From Embleya scabrispora DSM 41855 (GTDB lineage: Bacteria; Actinomycetota; Actinomycetes; Streptomycetales; Streptomycetaceae), in the NCBI RefSeq assembly GCF_000372745.1, contig NZ_KB889562.1, positions 371,273 to 435,272 on the forward strand: 64,000 bases of DNA. Reading direction: 5' to 3'. Numbering within the stretch: position 1 is the first letter of the stretch; each line of letters opens with the position of its first letter. Shown one piece after another: positions 7,382 to 16,085 of the stretch. The notes under the pieces were generated by a model. The model worked only from the letters and a program-made list of their open reading frames with translations, was not told the origin of the DNA and did no database searches. Position numbers and translations under genes: made by a program.

Positions 7382-8517
7382 TAGGCCGCGAACAGCGGGA
7401 CCGCGCCGGACGCGTCCAGGACCGCGCACGCGAACGACCGGTCGAAGATCACCCGGCGCGGTGGGTTCGGATCCCTTGGCGGGACGCCCTCGCACATGAG
7501 GACCGCGGTGACCGAGGCGGCCTCCACGCCCTTTTCGCCGATCCGCAGCAGCGACTCCTGCACGGCTTGCCCGATCTGCAGCGCCGCATCGCTCATCGCG
7601 CCGAACTCCGCGTCGTCGGTCAGCGCGACCCCGAGCCCGAGCCGGGTCAGATGCGGGGTGACGTCCAGGAACGTGCGCAGTTCGAAGCGCGGTACGTGGA
7701 GGATCACGTCCGCGCCCACGAACGCGGTACCGGCCGCGCGCGGCACCCACGCGGCGGCGATCGTCGAGGCGGGCGGGGCGCCCTCGGGGCCGAGCGCGAA
7801 CCGCACCAGCGCACCGTCGTCGCCCGCGCACGGCAGTTCCACCACCGTGATCTCGCCGTCCGGCCCCGGGATGGTCCACACATCGTGAGCCGGGACGTGC
7901 TTGCACATCATCTGCACGGAGTCGACGAACCGGATGTCACTCGCGTCCCAGGCCCGGTCGGTCGCCTCCGTCGAGGCCGGAACCCCCGGCGGGTCGGGCC
8001 GAAACCCCCACCACTCCTGCGTGTCGTCCGGATCGAACTCCACCACCCACCGTGCCTTCAGCGCGAGCGCGTTCACCAGCACGAGCGAGTCCTCGGCCCC
8101 CACCTTCACCGGCAGGCACTCGATCAGTCCGCCGGTCGCCCGGGCCACCCACGCGTCCGGATCGGCCTGCTCGACCGGCTTGCCGAAGCCGACGTCGGGC
8201 AGCCCACTCCGATACGCCGCACGCAGTTCGTCCCGGCTCCACACCCCGGTCGCCACCGCCAGCGCCTGGGTCGCCACCAACTCGCGCGCAACGGCTGTCA
8301 CCACCGGCCCGGCCTCCGGCCCCGCGACACCGAGCAGCTCGCCGAGCCGCGCACGGGTCTCCCCCTCGGCACCCGAGGCCACCGCGCCGAGCGCGAGCCA
8401 CAGGCCGACCGGCGAGAACACCACGTCGCCCCGGGCCGCGACCACCGTGTCGTCGACCAGTATCGCGTCCAGCCACCGCGCGGCCAGTTCCCGTACCGCG
8501 CCCGCGTGTTCGCCCAT
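7351..8517 (-). CDS. serpin family protein (first of a tandem pair)
   Basis: A 388-residue serpin (proteinase inhibitor I4), the normal family length, with no signal peptide. The proximal hinge GEKGVEAASVTA precedes a reactive-centre loop rich in Pro and Arg, then the serpin signature FDRSFACAV. Breach and shutter segments such as LVLVNALALKARW and VPRFELRT are present. Counting from hinge Glu as P17 puts P1 near the Gly of CEGVPP, so target specificity is unclear. The ATG at 8517 has GTGGGG seven bases upstream; a GTG at 8529 is an alternative that matches the position of the second serpin's start. It lies 113 bp downstream of its paralogue and shares about half its residues by eye. Confidence 0.9.
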   Translation of the reverse strand: MGEHAGAVRELAARWLDAILVDDTVVAARGDVVFSPVGLWLALGAVASGAEGETRARLGELLGVAGPEAGPVVTAVARELVATQALAVATGVWSRDELRAAYRSGLPDVGFGKPVEQADPDAWVARATGGLIECLPVKVGAEDSLVLVNALALKARWVVEFDPDDTQEWWGFRPDPPGVPASTEATDRAWDASDIRFVDSVQMMCKHVPAHDVWTIPGPDGEITVVELPCAGDDGALVRFALGPEGAPPASTIAAAWVPRAAGTAFVGADVILHVPRFELRTFLDVTPHLTRLGLGVALTDDAEFGAMSDAALQIGQAVQESLLRIGEKGVEAASVTAVLMCEGVPPRDPNPPRRVIFDRSFACAVLDASGAVPLFAAYQATRPEHSG

Positions 8518-8630
8518 CGTCGACCCCACGTGCCCGCCCCCTCGTCCCGGTACGCCGCCCGTTCCCGAGCGGCCGTGCCCCGACCGTAGCGCAGCGGTAT
8601 CACCGTCGAGGCGGTCCATCCGACGAACCG

Positions 8631-9758
8631 TCACAACCCCTGATCGGGCGCGTCCCGCGGCGCCGTCGCCTGGAAGGCCGCGAACAGCGGTACGTAGCCG
8701 GACGCGTCCATCACGACGCACGCGAACGGTCGGTCGAAGGCCACCAACCGCCGGGCCGGCTCCGGCTCGTGGCTCATCCAGTCCAGCGTGATCGTGGTCA
8801 CCGCGGTGGCCTCGACGCCCTCCTCGGCGATCCGCAGCAGCGACTCCTGGACCACCTGGTCGATGCGCACCGGCTCGTCCGCCATCGCGCCGAAGTCCGC
8901 GTCGTCGGTCAACGCGGCCTCCACTCCCAGATCGATCAGGTGCGGCACCACATCCAGCCGGGTGCGCAGCTCGAAGCGCGGCAGCCGCACCTCGACGTCC
9001 TCGCCCTCGTACGCCTTTCCCGTGTCGCGCGGCGCCCACGCGGCGGTGATCACCGACGCCGGCGGCGCATCCTCCGGGCCGAGCGCGAACCGCACCCGCG
9101 CGGGCTGCTCCCCCGCGCACACCAACTCGACCACGGTCACCTCGCCGTCCCGACCGGAGATCGCCCACACGTCCGCGGCCGGCACCTCACGCCGCATCGT
9201 CGGCACACGGGTGTGCGTACCGTCCGCAGCGTGGAAGTCGAGGTCGTGCGTCCTCGCCACGTCGAACTCCTCGCGCCAGCGGGCCCGCAATGCGAGTGCG
9301 TTGACCAGGACCACGCGCGTCCACGCGTCGAGTTCGACCGGTATACGCTCGATCAGCCCGTCGGTGGCCCGCGCGACCCACGCGTCCAACTCGTCCTGTG
9401 CCCGCAACGCGCCGAACCCGATGTCCGGCAGCGCCGCGCGAAAACCCTCGCGCAGCGGCGACACGCTCCACACCCCGGTCGCCACCGCCAGCGCCTCGGT
9501 GCCCGCCAGATCGCGCGCGACCGCGCTCACCACCGGCGCCGACTCGGGCCACGCGAGGCCGACCAGGTCGGCGAGTTCCTCCGCGGTGTCGCCCTCCGCT
9601 CCGGTGGCCACCGCCGCGAGCGCGAGCCACAGCCCGGTCGGCGAGCACACCACGTCGCCGCCGGCCGACCGCACCCGGGGGTCGCTCAGCATCGAGTCGA
9701 GCCAGCGCGAGGCCAGTTCCCTTACGGTGCCCGCGTGTTCACGCAGAGCCGGTTCCAT
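8631..9758 (-). CDS. serpin family protein (second of a tandem pair), predicted Met-Ser reactive centre
   Basis: A 375-residue serpin without signal peptide. The hinge AEEGVEATAVTT has the small residues required for loop insertion, so an inhibitory mechanism is plausible. Counting P17 from the first Glu places Met328-Ser329 at P1-P1', the same register and residues as human alpha-1-antitrypsin. The signature FDRPFACVV follows. The loop is about five residues longer on the primed side than in antitrypsin. The ATG at 9758 follows an AAGG-type ribosome site. The gene precedes the first serpin in transcription and divergently faces a SnoaL-like gene. Bacterial serpins are uncommon and usually single, so the pair suggests duplication with specificity change. 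Confidence 0.9.
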   Translation of the reverse strand: MEPALREHAGTVRELASRWLDSMLSDPRVRSAGGDVVCSPTGLWLALAAVATGAEGDTAEELADLVGLAWPESAPVVSAVARDLAGTEALAVATGVWSVSPLREGFRAALPDIGFGALRAQDELDAWVARATDGLIERIPVELDAWTRVVLVNALALRARWREEFDVARTHDLDFHAADGTHTRVPTMRREVPAADVWAISGRDGEVTVVELVCAGEQPARVRFALGPEDAPPASVITAAWAPRDTGKAYEGEDVEVRLPRFELRTRLDVVPHLIDLGVEAALTDDADFGAMADEPVRIDQVVQESLLRIAEEGVEATAVTTITLDWMSHEPEPARRLVAFDRPFACVVMDASGYVPLFAAFQATAPRDAPDQGL

Positions 9759-9856
9759 CTGATCACCTTCGTCGTCGCCGCGTCGTCGCTGCCCGGAGTT
9801 GTTCGGTGTCCCCCGGCCGAGGGGATGTATGCCTCCCGACCGTAGTGTCGTGTGTC

Positions 9857-10423
9857 ATGAACGACTTCGGCGGGGACGTGGAGCTGCGCAGGCTGATCGA
9901 TCGTCAGGCCATCCACGACGTCGTCCTTCGGTACTGCCGGGGAATCGACCGGATGGACCTCGACGCCGTCCGCGCGTGCTACCACCCCGACGCCACCGAC
10001 GAGCACGGCGGCTTCATCGGGACGGTGGACGAATACCTCGCGTGGATCGGACGATTGCTCCCCCGGTACACCTCGACCATGCATCTCATCGGCAACCACC
10101 TGGTGGAATTCGGCGACGACACGCCCGATCTCGCCCGTTCGGAGACGTACGGAATGGCCTTCCACCGCAGCGCCGATCCGGCCCCGCGCGGCAACCTGAT
10201 CACCGGCTTCCGCTACATCGACGACTTCACCCGACGCGACGGCGGGTGGCGGATCGCCCGCCGGGTGGCCACCACCGAGTGGGTCCGGGTCGACGACGCG
10301 GCCGGGCAGTGGCCGGTGCCCGAGGGCATGCGCACGGGCCGACGGGACCGCACGGACGCGGTGTACGCACCCTTTCCCCTCGCCCCGCCCGGCCCACCCA
10401 CGCCGCCGGGCACCAGGCCCTGA
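9857..10423 (+). CDS. SnoaL-like / NTF2-fold protein
   Basis: A 188-residue protein of the SnoaL_4 group (PF13577). The conserved start DRQAIHDVVLRYCRGIDRMD, the CYHPDATDEHG segment and the terminal GGWRIARR strand are the family landmarks. Such proteins are polyketide cyclases, ring-hydroxylating dioxygenase beta-like subunits or uncharacterised dehydratases; a His/Asp pocket is present but specificity cannot be read. The proline-rich tail after residue 165 looks disordered. The start ATG at 9857 has no strong ribosome site. It converges with the SMC-like gene with only 19 bp between them. Confidence 0.8.
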   Translation: MNDFGGDVELRRLIDRQAIHDVVLRYCRGIDRMDLDAVRACYHPDATDEHGGFIGTVDEYLAWIGRLLPRYTSTMHLIGNHLVEFGDDTPDLARSETYGMAFHRSADPAPRGNLITGFRYIDDFTRRDGGWRIARRVATTEWVRVDDAAGQWPVPEGMRTGRRDRTDAVYAPFPLAPPGPPTPPGTRP

Positions 10424-10442
10424 GCGTGATCGAAGACACGCC

Positions 10443-13400
10443 CTAGCCGATCGGCTCCGCCTCGATCCCACTCGGCTTGCGGAACACCCGGGTCGCGTGG
10501 ATCTCCCCGACGATCTGCGGCGCGTCCGGCTCCTGCGGCACCGGCAGCCCGGGCCGCAGGTGCTCCTCGACCGAGATGTACTTGAGCCCGGCGCGCAGGT
10601 CCGCGTCGTTGCGCAGCCGCACCACCAGCGGGAACTCGGCCAGCGCCGTGGTGTCGAACAGGCCCGTCGTGTAGACCAGTTGCACCCCGAGCGCGTCCGC
10701 GACCGCGCGTTGCAGCTCCAACAGATAGGACGCGTTGGCCCGCCCGATCGGGTTGTCCAGGAACAACGTCCCGGCGTGCCGGTGCCGGGCCCGACCACGG
10801 TCGTTGCTGCGCAGCGCCGCCATCGTGCAGTACAGCGCGATGGCCGCGGTGAGCAGCTGGCCGCCGGAGAACACGTCGCCCATTTGTCCCACCGGCACCC
10901 GCTCGGCCCGCAGCACCGAGTCCGGCTTGAGGATCTCCACCTGCACCCCGCGCGGGCGCAGCGCCGCATGCACCCCGCGCAGGAGCAGCGTCATCCCGTC
11001 CCGACGCACACCGCCGACCGTGCCGTCCCGGCCACGCTTGATCGTGCGGGTCGCCTCGTCGACCACCTCGCCCAGCGCCTCCACCAGGGCCGCCGCGTCC
11101 GGTTCGTCGAAGCGGATCCGCAGGAACTCCTGGCCGGACCACTCGCCGAGTTCCTCAGGCAGTCGGGACAACCGCTGCGCCGCGCGCAGCGTGGTCAACG
11201 CGGCCTCGACCATGCCGCGCATCCGGTCCACGATGCTGTCCCGGTTGCGCTCGATCTGGCGCAGTTCGTCGGTGAGCACCCGCAGGCGCGGCGCGAACGC
11301 GGCGGACCAGGCGGGCGCGTGCTCGGCCAGCGCGGCCGGCGGCAGTTCCCGGATCTGCTGCCGGGCGGGCATCCGTACCTGCTCGAACCGGGTCGCGCCC
11401 GCATGCCGCACGAGCGTCTCGGTCCGCTCCCGGACCTGCGCCTCGGCGGCGGACAGGTCGGCCGCGGCGGCGCGCAGCGCGCGCCGGCACGTGGTCGCCG
11501 CGTCCCGCGCGTCGGCGATCAGGCCGGCGAACGGCGTGGCGGGCCGCTGCTCGGGGTCCACCGGGACGGCCGGCAGCGTGTCCGTGAGCGAGGCCGCCAC
11601 CTCGCCGAAGGCGCCCGCGGCGTGGTCGGCGTCGGTGTGCTCGCGGGCCAGCCGGCCGTGCGTCTCGCGGGCCGAGGTCAGCGCCTCGGTACAGGCGGCG
11701 TGTTCGGCGCCGGCGGCGCGCAGCAGCTCCAGCGCGTGCGCGCCGTCCCGGGGCCGCCGCTCCTCGGGCAGGTCCAGGTGGTGTTCGCGGCCCTCGGCCG
11801 GAGCGTGCCGTTCGACCTCGCCGCGCAGTCGGCCGAGCAGTTCGCTGGCCGCGTCGGCCCGACCCTCCAGGGTGCGCACGTGGTCCTCGGCGCGGCCGGC
11901 CGCGGCCAACCGGGACGGGCCGTCGGAGCCGTCGAATCCGTCCAGGAGCTCGGCCGCCTGTCGGCGCACCTTCGCGCTGAGCCGGTCCAGCGTGCTCTGC
12001 GCGGCGGACTCCTCGCTCTCCGCCCGGGCCTGTTCGGCGCGCAGGTCGGCGCCCACGCCGACCTTCTCGTACAGTGCGCGGGCCGTGCGATACGCCTCGC
12101 GCAGCGCCGGCAACGACGCGCGCGCGGCGGCCTCGTCGGCCGGCGCGTCGGCGACCTGCTCCTCCAGCGCACCGGTGATCTCGGCCCGCTCCTCGCGCAG
12201 CGCACGAGCGGTACGCCGGGCGTCGTCGGCGGAACGCTGCGCCTGCCGACGGTCCTCGTCCGCGGTCCGGGCCAGTGTGCGGTCCGCCTCGACGCCCGCC
12301 TCGTGTTCGCCGGTCTCCTGTTCCAACTCGCGGATCCGGCGCGCCCAACCGGCCCGCTCGCGCAGCCGGAAGGCCAGCCCGGCCAACGCGTCCGCCCGAC
12401 GGCGCGCGGTCTGCGCGGCGTCCATCCGCCGATCGCGCCGGTCCACGGCCTGTGCCCGGGCCTGCTCGGCGCTCACCGCGGCGATCTCCGCGGCCTCGCC
12501 CGCGGCCTGCGCGGCGGCCAGTTCCTGCCGCGCGTCGGTGACCGCCTCGAAGAGGGCGTCGAGCCGCCCCGCCGGACACGCGGCCCGCCAGGTCGCCAGC
12601 CGCCCGGCCAGCGCCCGGTCGCCCTCCAGGCGCGCGGCCCGCACCCGGATCGCCTCCTGCCGCTCGCCCGCCCGGCGGCGCAGCGCGTCCCGCTCGGTGT
12701 CGGCGGCGCGTTCGTCGTGCATCGCCGGGTTCGGCGGCACCAAGAACGTGTCGGAGCGGTCCCGACCGGGTTCGAGCAGCGCCTGCGGGGTGCCCACCGC
12801 GACCGCCGAGCGCGGCAGCAGCGCGGCCTCGGCGAGCACGTCCCTGGCCCGGTCCATCGCGTCGTGCATGGTCACGATCACGCCGTCGACCAGCTCGGGA
12901 TGGGCCGCGAGCACCGCGAAGTGCCGCTCGGCGGGCACCGACTGGGCCAGGTAGCGCCAACCCGGCAGCGCCGGAATGCCGTGCTCGCCCAGGAGCTCGA
13001 CCGCGGCCAGCACATCCGGTCCGGCGGGCAGCAGACCGCCGTCGCCGAGCGCGCCCAGGATCCGCGAGTCGTCGGCGGCGCCGGTGCGCAGTTGGAACAG
13101 CGTGCGCTCGCCGTCGGTGACCGCCTCGGCGAGCAGTTCGCGCAGCACGTCGGCGGCCCGGTCGAAGGCCCGCGCGGCCTGCTCGCCGACCGCCTCCTCG
13201 GCGTCGGGACCGAGCAGTTCGCGCACCCGCGGATCGGCCGCGAGCGCCGCCGCGTTCGCGTGCACGGCGGCCAGGTCGGCCTCGGCCACACCCAGTCGGT
13301 CCGCCGTCCGGGCCGCGGCCAACTCGGCCCGCCCGCGCGCCGACTCGGCCTCGCGCACCCGCGCGGCGAGTTGTTCGGCGCTCGCCCGGGCCTCGGTCCA

Positions 13401-14993
13401 CGCGGCGGAGGCGGCCTTCTCCTCGTCCGAGGCGCGCGCGGCGGATTCAGCCGGATCACCGTCGTCGTCGATCCAGCCCGCCTGGACCGCCAGGTCGAGT
13501 TCGGCGCCCACCTCGGCGAGCCGGCCGCGCAGGTGTGCGGCCTCGCTGCGGGTGCGCTGCGCCTCGGTCGCCGCGGTGGTGGCGGCCCGTTGGGCCCGCT
13601 CGCCGCGTTCCTGGAGCTCGGCGGCCCGGCGTTCCTCGATGTCCGCCCGGCCCTCGGCCCCGGCGGCGGCCGCGTGCAACGCGCGCACCAGCGCGCCGGC
13701 GGCCTCCTGGCGGGCGGCCAGCGCGGGCGCGGCGTCCCGCTCGGCCGCCCGGATCGCCACGTCCACCCGCTCCGCGCGGTCCACCGCCGCACGGTGGCGC
13801 AGCACCGCCTCGGTGGCCAACCAGGCCGAGTGCAGCCCGCGTGCGTCGCCCAGTTCGCGCTTGAGCCGCGCGGCGTCCTTCTCCGCGGCCATCAGCCGCA
13901 TCCCGGCATGCCGGTGGGTGATCTCGGCGGTGACCAGCGCGGCGTGCGCCCCGGCCTGCTCGGCGGCATCCACCGCGGCACTGGATTCGGCCACCCGGCG
14001 GGCCAGTTCGGCGGCCCGCTCGCGCTCGCGCTCGGCCCGGGCGCCCAGTTCGCGGCCCAGACCGCGCGCGGTGTCCTCGGCTCCGCGGTGCGCCGCCCGC
14101 ACCCTGGTCCGCCGACCGGCCGCCTCGCCCACCGCGTCGAGCAGTTCGACCGCGCCCTCGACGAAGTCCCGCTCGGCGGTCAGTTCGGCCCGCTGGGCGA
14201 GCTTGACCGCGAAGCCGTCGACCAGGTCGGCCAGCCCGTCGGTGTCGGCCGGATCGGAGACCGCGCGCAGCAGCAGGTCGACGAAGTCCGCGTCGTTCTT
14301 GACCGCGAACAGGCCCGCCGCCTCGCCCTCGTCGGCGTTCATCTCGCGCTGGTAGCGAAACAGTTCGGGGTCCAGGCCGAGAGCGTTCAGGTGCTCGATC
14401 CAGCGGTCGTGGATCTCCTCCCAGACCACGTCCACGTCCGGGTAGACCTTGTGCAGTTCGGTCATCGCGTCGCGGAAGCCGCGCATGGTCCGCCGCCGGC
14501 CGCCGACCCGGACCGGCAGGCCCTCCAGGGTGAGTCCGGGTCCGGGCCGGAAGGAGTACCAGCTCTCGGCGAACTTGCGCGGGTCGGAGGAGACCTGGCG
14601 CCCGCGCCACTCGCTGACCTTGCCGACCACGACCGTCTCGCCGGTGCGCACGTGTTGCCATTCCAGCGCGACGTGCCCGCAGTCGTCGGCGAGCAGGAAC
14701 TTGCGCAGCACGCCGGAGCTGGCCCCGCCGAGGGTGTTGCGGTGTCCGGGCAACATCACCGAGAAGATCAGCTTGAGCAGGACCGACTTGCCGCCGCCGT
14801 TCTCCAGGAACAGCACGCCCGCGGGCGCGGGTCGGCGCGGCGGCCCGACCGGCTCGCCCTCGAACAGCTGCGCCTGCCTGGGCGCCGGGTCGGGCACGGG
14901 CGCACCGACGCCGCGCAGGTCGAGCACGGTGTCGGCGTAACGCGCACCGGCGGGCCCGATGGAAAACAGGCGGACCCGGGACAGCTCGTACAT
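10443..14993 (-). CDS. SMC-like ATPase (MukB/MksB/JetC-like) of an uncharacterised condensin-type complex
   Basis: A 1516-residue ATPase with split nucleotide-binding domain. The N-terminal head carries a P-loop variant LENGGGKS at residues 63-70. About 1000 residues of Ala/Arg/Glu-rich coiled coil follow, interrupted near residues 580-760 by a hinge-like globular part (LLGPDAEE, GLLPAGPDVLA). The C-terminal head has the signature FSGGQLLTAA near residue 1373 and a Walker-B-like LFLDNPIG near 1413. The first P-loop Gly and the catalytic Glu after the Walker-B Asp are both replaced (Leu and Asn), which may slow ATP hydrolysis. Length and partners match MksB/JetC subunits. The ATG at 14993 starts the MYELSRVRLF strand; no strong ribosome site is seen. 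It is separated by 240 bp from the upstream partner gene. Confidence 0.85.
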   Translation of the reverse strand: MYELSRVRLFSIGPAGARYADTVLDLRGVGAPVPDPAPRQAQLFEGEPVGPPRRPAPAGVLFLENGGGKSVLLKLIFSVMLPGHRNTLGGASSGVLRKFLLADDCGHVALEWQHVRTGETVVVGKVSEWRGRQVSSDPRKFAESWYSFRPGPGLTLEGLPVRVGGRRRTMRGFRDAMTELHKVYPDVDVVWEEIHDRWIEHLNALGLDPELFRYQREMNADEGEAAGLFAVKNDADFVDLLLRAVSDPADTDGLADLVDGFAVKLAQRAELTAERDFVEGAVELLDAVGEAAGRRTRVRAAHRGAEDTARGLGRELGARAERERERAAELARRVAESSAAVDAAEQAGAHAALVTAEITHRHAGMRLMAAEKDAARLKRELGDARGLHSAWLATEAVLRHRAAVDRAERVDVAIRAAERDAAPALAARQEAAGALVRALHAAAAGAEGRADIEERRAAELQERGERAQRAATTAATEAQRTRSEAAHLRGRLAEVGAELDLAVQAGWIDDDGDPAESAARASDEEKAASAAWTEARASAEQLAARVREAESARGRAELAAARTADRLGVAEADLAAVHANAAALAADPRVRELLGPDAEEAVGEQAARAFDRAADVLRELLAEAVTDGERTLFQLRTGAADDSRILGALGDGGLLPAGPDVLAAVELLGEHGIPALPGWRYLAQSVPAERHFAVLAAHPELVDGVIVTMHDAMDRARDVLAEAALLPRSAVAVGTPQALLEPGRDRSDTFLVPPNPAMHDERAADTERDALRRRAGERQEAIRVRAARLEGDRALAGRLATWRAACPAGRLDALFEAVTDARQELAAAQAAGEAAEIAAVSAEQARAQAVDRRDRRMDAAQTARRRADALAGLAFRLRERAGWARRIRELEQETGEHEAGVEADRTLARTADEDRRQAQRSADDARRTARALREERAEITGALEEQVADAPADEAAARASLPALREAYRTARALYEKVGVGADLRAEQARAESEESAAQSTLDRLSAKVRRQAAELLDGFDGSDGPSRLAAAGRAEDHVRTLEGRADAASELLGRLRGEVERHAPAEGREHHLDLPEERRPRDGAHALELLRAAGAEHAACTEALTSARETHGRLAREHTDADHAAGAFGEVAASLTDTLPAVPVDPEQRPATPFAGLIADARDAATTCRRALRAAAADLSAAEAQVRERTETLVRHAGATRFEQVRMPARQQIRELPPAALAEHAPAWSAAFAPRLRVLTDELRQIERNRDSIVDRMRGMVEAALTTLRAAQRLSRLPEELGEWSGQEFLRIRFDEPDAAALVEALGEVVDEATRTIKRGRDGTVGGVRRDGMTLLLRGVHAALRPRGVQVEILKPDSVLRAERVPVGQMGDVFSGGQLLTAAIALYCTMAALRSNDRGRARHRHAGTLFLDNPIGRANASYLLELQRAVADALGVQLVYTTGLFDTTALAEFPLVVRLRNDADLRAGLKYISVEEHLRPGLPVPQEPDAPQIVGEIHATRVFRKPSGIEAEPIG

Positions 14994-15042
14994 CGGCGGT
15001 CAAATCTCTCTGATCGAAGCACAGGACAAAACCAACACACAA

Positions 15043-15056
15043 CGGACGATCGTCCG
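15043..15056. promoter_or_regulatory. 14-bp perfect palindrome between KITE-like and SMC-like genes
   Basis: CGGACGATCGTCCG is fully self-complementary. A direct repeat of its left part, CGGACGATC, follows at 15058-15066. It sits 50 bp upstream of the SMC-like start, inside a 240-bp gap in an otherwise tight gene block, so a separate promoter with an operator is plausible. Confidence 0.4.
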
Positions 15057-15233
15057 GCGGACGATCTCCCGGCGAAGAAGCACTCGGCGGGTGGAACCCC
15101 CGACACCCGGGGCCGCCGGACCCGCGCGAGTCGGCCCGGGCAGCGGGTCGGCCCGGACGCCGGATCGGGTCCGCCGGCGGGTCGGCCCGAACGGGGTCCG
15201 ACTCCCCGACCGGTCGGGAAGGCCCGAACCGGG

Positions 15234-16085
15234 TCAGACCCCGTGGAAGGGCAATCCGGCGCCGGGCGCCAACTCGCCGCCGTCGGTCGTGGCGGCCAGC
15301 AGACTCGGACTGCCGTCGGTGACCGCCACCACCCCCAGGTCCAGCAGTTCGGACATGGCCGCCGAACCGGCCGTGTCGCGCACCTGGAGCTGATAGCGGG
15401 CGGTGGTGCGGTAGGTGCCGCCCGCGTCGTCGGAAACCCGCTGCAGGAAGCCCGAGTCGACCAGGAACGCGACCGCCTTGGCCACGATCCCGATGGTGGA
15501 CGCGGCCAACCTGCGGGCGTCCTTGGTCGCGCCGGTGGCGCTGCGCCGGGCGTACACCCGCCAGGCCGCCTCCAGGCCGGGTCCGTCCACCTCGGGGTCG
15601 CTGATCTCGCCGCGCTGCTCGACGCGCTCCTCCAGACGCAGGCACGCCTGGCGGACGAAGGCGTCCACGCCGTGCACGCTGAGCCGGCCCACGTAGGCGT
15701 CGTCGGCGAGATCCTCGGGACGCGGGAAGGCCATCACGGCGACCGCGAGGTGGGCCAGGCCGTGCAGGAACCGGTCGGCCGACTCGGTGCCGGCCCGGCG
15801 CGCGTAGTCGCCCATCCGGACCGCGAACACCGAGTCCTCGCCGGCGGTCACCGCCATCCCGGCGCGCGGCGACACCTCCAGGACCACCAGCCCCAGGCCC
15901 GCCGCGACGGCCGCGGCCAGCGCGGCGAAGCGCGGGTCCTCGCGGTGTCTGCGGATCAGGTCGGCGTATTCGGCGTCGCGGGCCGGCAGCAGCTTGGGCT
16001 GGAGGCCGAAGGCCACCAGCCGCGCGGCGTCGCCGACGTCGGCCGAGGTGATCGGCGCGGCTTCGCCGGTCGTGTCGTGGGTCAT
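15234..16085 (-). CDS. KITE-like (MukE/MksE/JetB-like) winged-helix subunit
   Basis: A 283-residue protein that overlaps the kleisin-like gene by four bases (ATGA). The C-terminal third reads as a winged helix: helices through IVAKAVAFLVDSGFLQRV, then a beta wing GTYRTTARYQLQVRD. The first part has helices with HREDPRFAAL and GLGLVVLEVSPRAGM. Size, fold and position between a kleisin-like and an SMC-like gene match MksE/JetB, which dimerise on the kleisin and bind DNA. The assignment rests on context and secondary-structure reading rather than diagnostic residues. A sensitive profile search would be decisive. Confidence 0.65.
   Translation of the reverse strand: MTHDTTGEAAPITSADVGDAARLVAFGLQPKLLPARDAEYADLIRRHREDPRFAALAAAVAAGLGLVVLEVSPRAGMAVTAGEDSVFAVRMGDYARRAGTESADRFLHGLAHLAVAVMAFPRPEDLADDAYVGRLSVHGVDAFVRQACLRLEERVEQRGEISDPEVDGPGLEAAWRVYARRSATGATKDARRLAASTIGIVAKAVAFLVDSGFLQRVSDDAGGTYRTTARYQLQVRDTAGSAAMSELLDLGVVAVTDGSPSLLAATTDGGELAPGAGLPFHGV

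Noticed and set aside
10424..10442. Search for a JetD-like nuclease next to the SMC-like gene
   Set aside because: Only 19 bp separate the SMC-like stop from the convergent SnoaL-like gene, and no Toprim-type protein was seen within the window.
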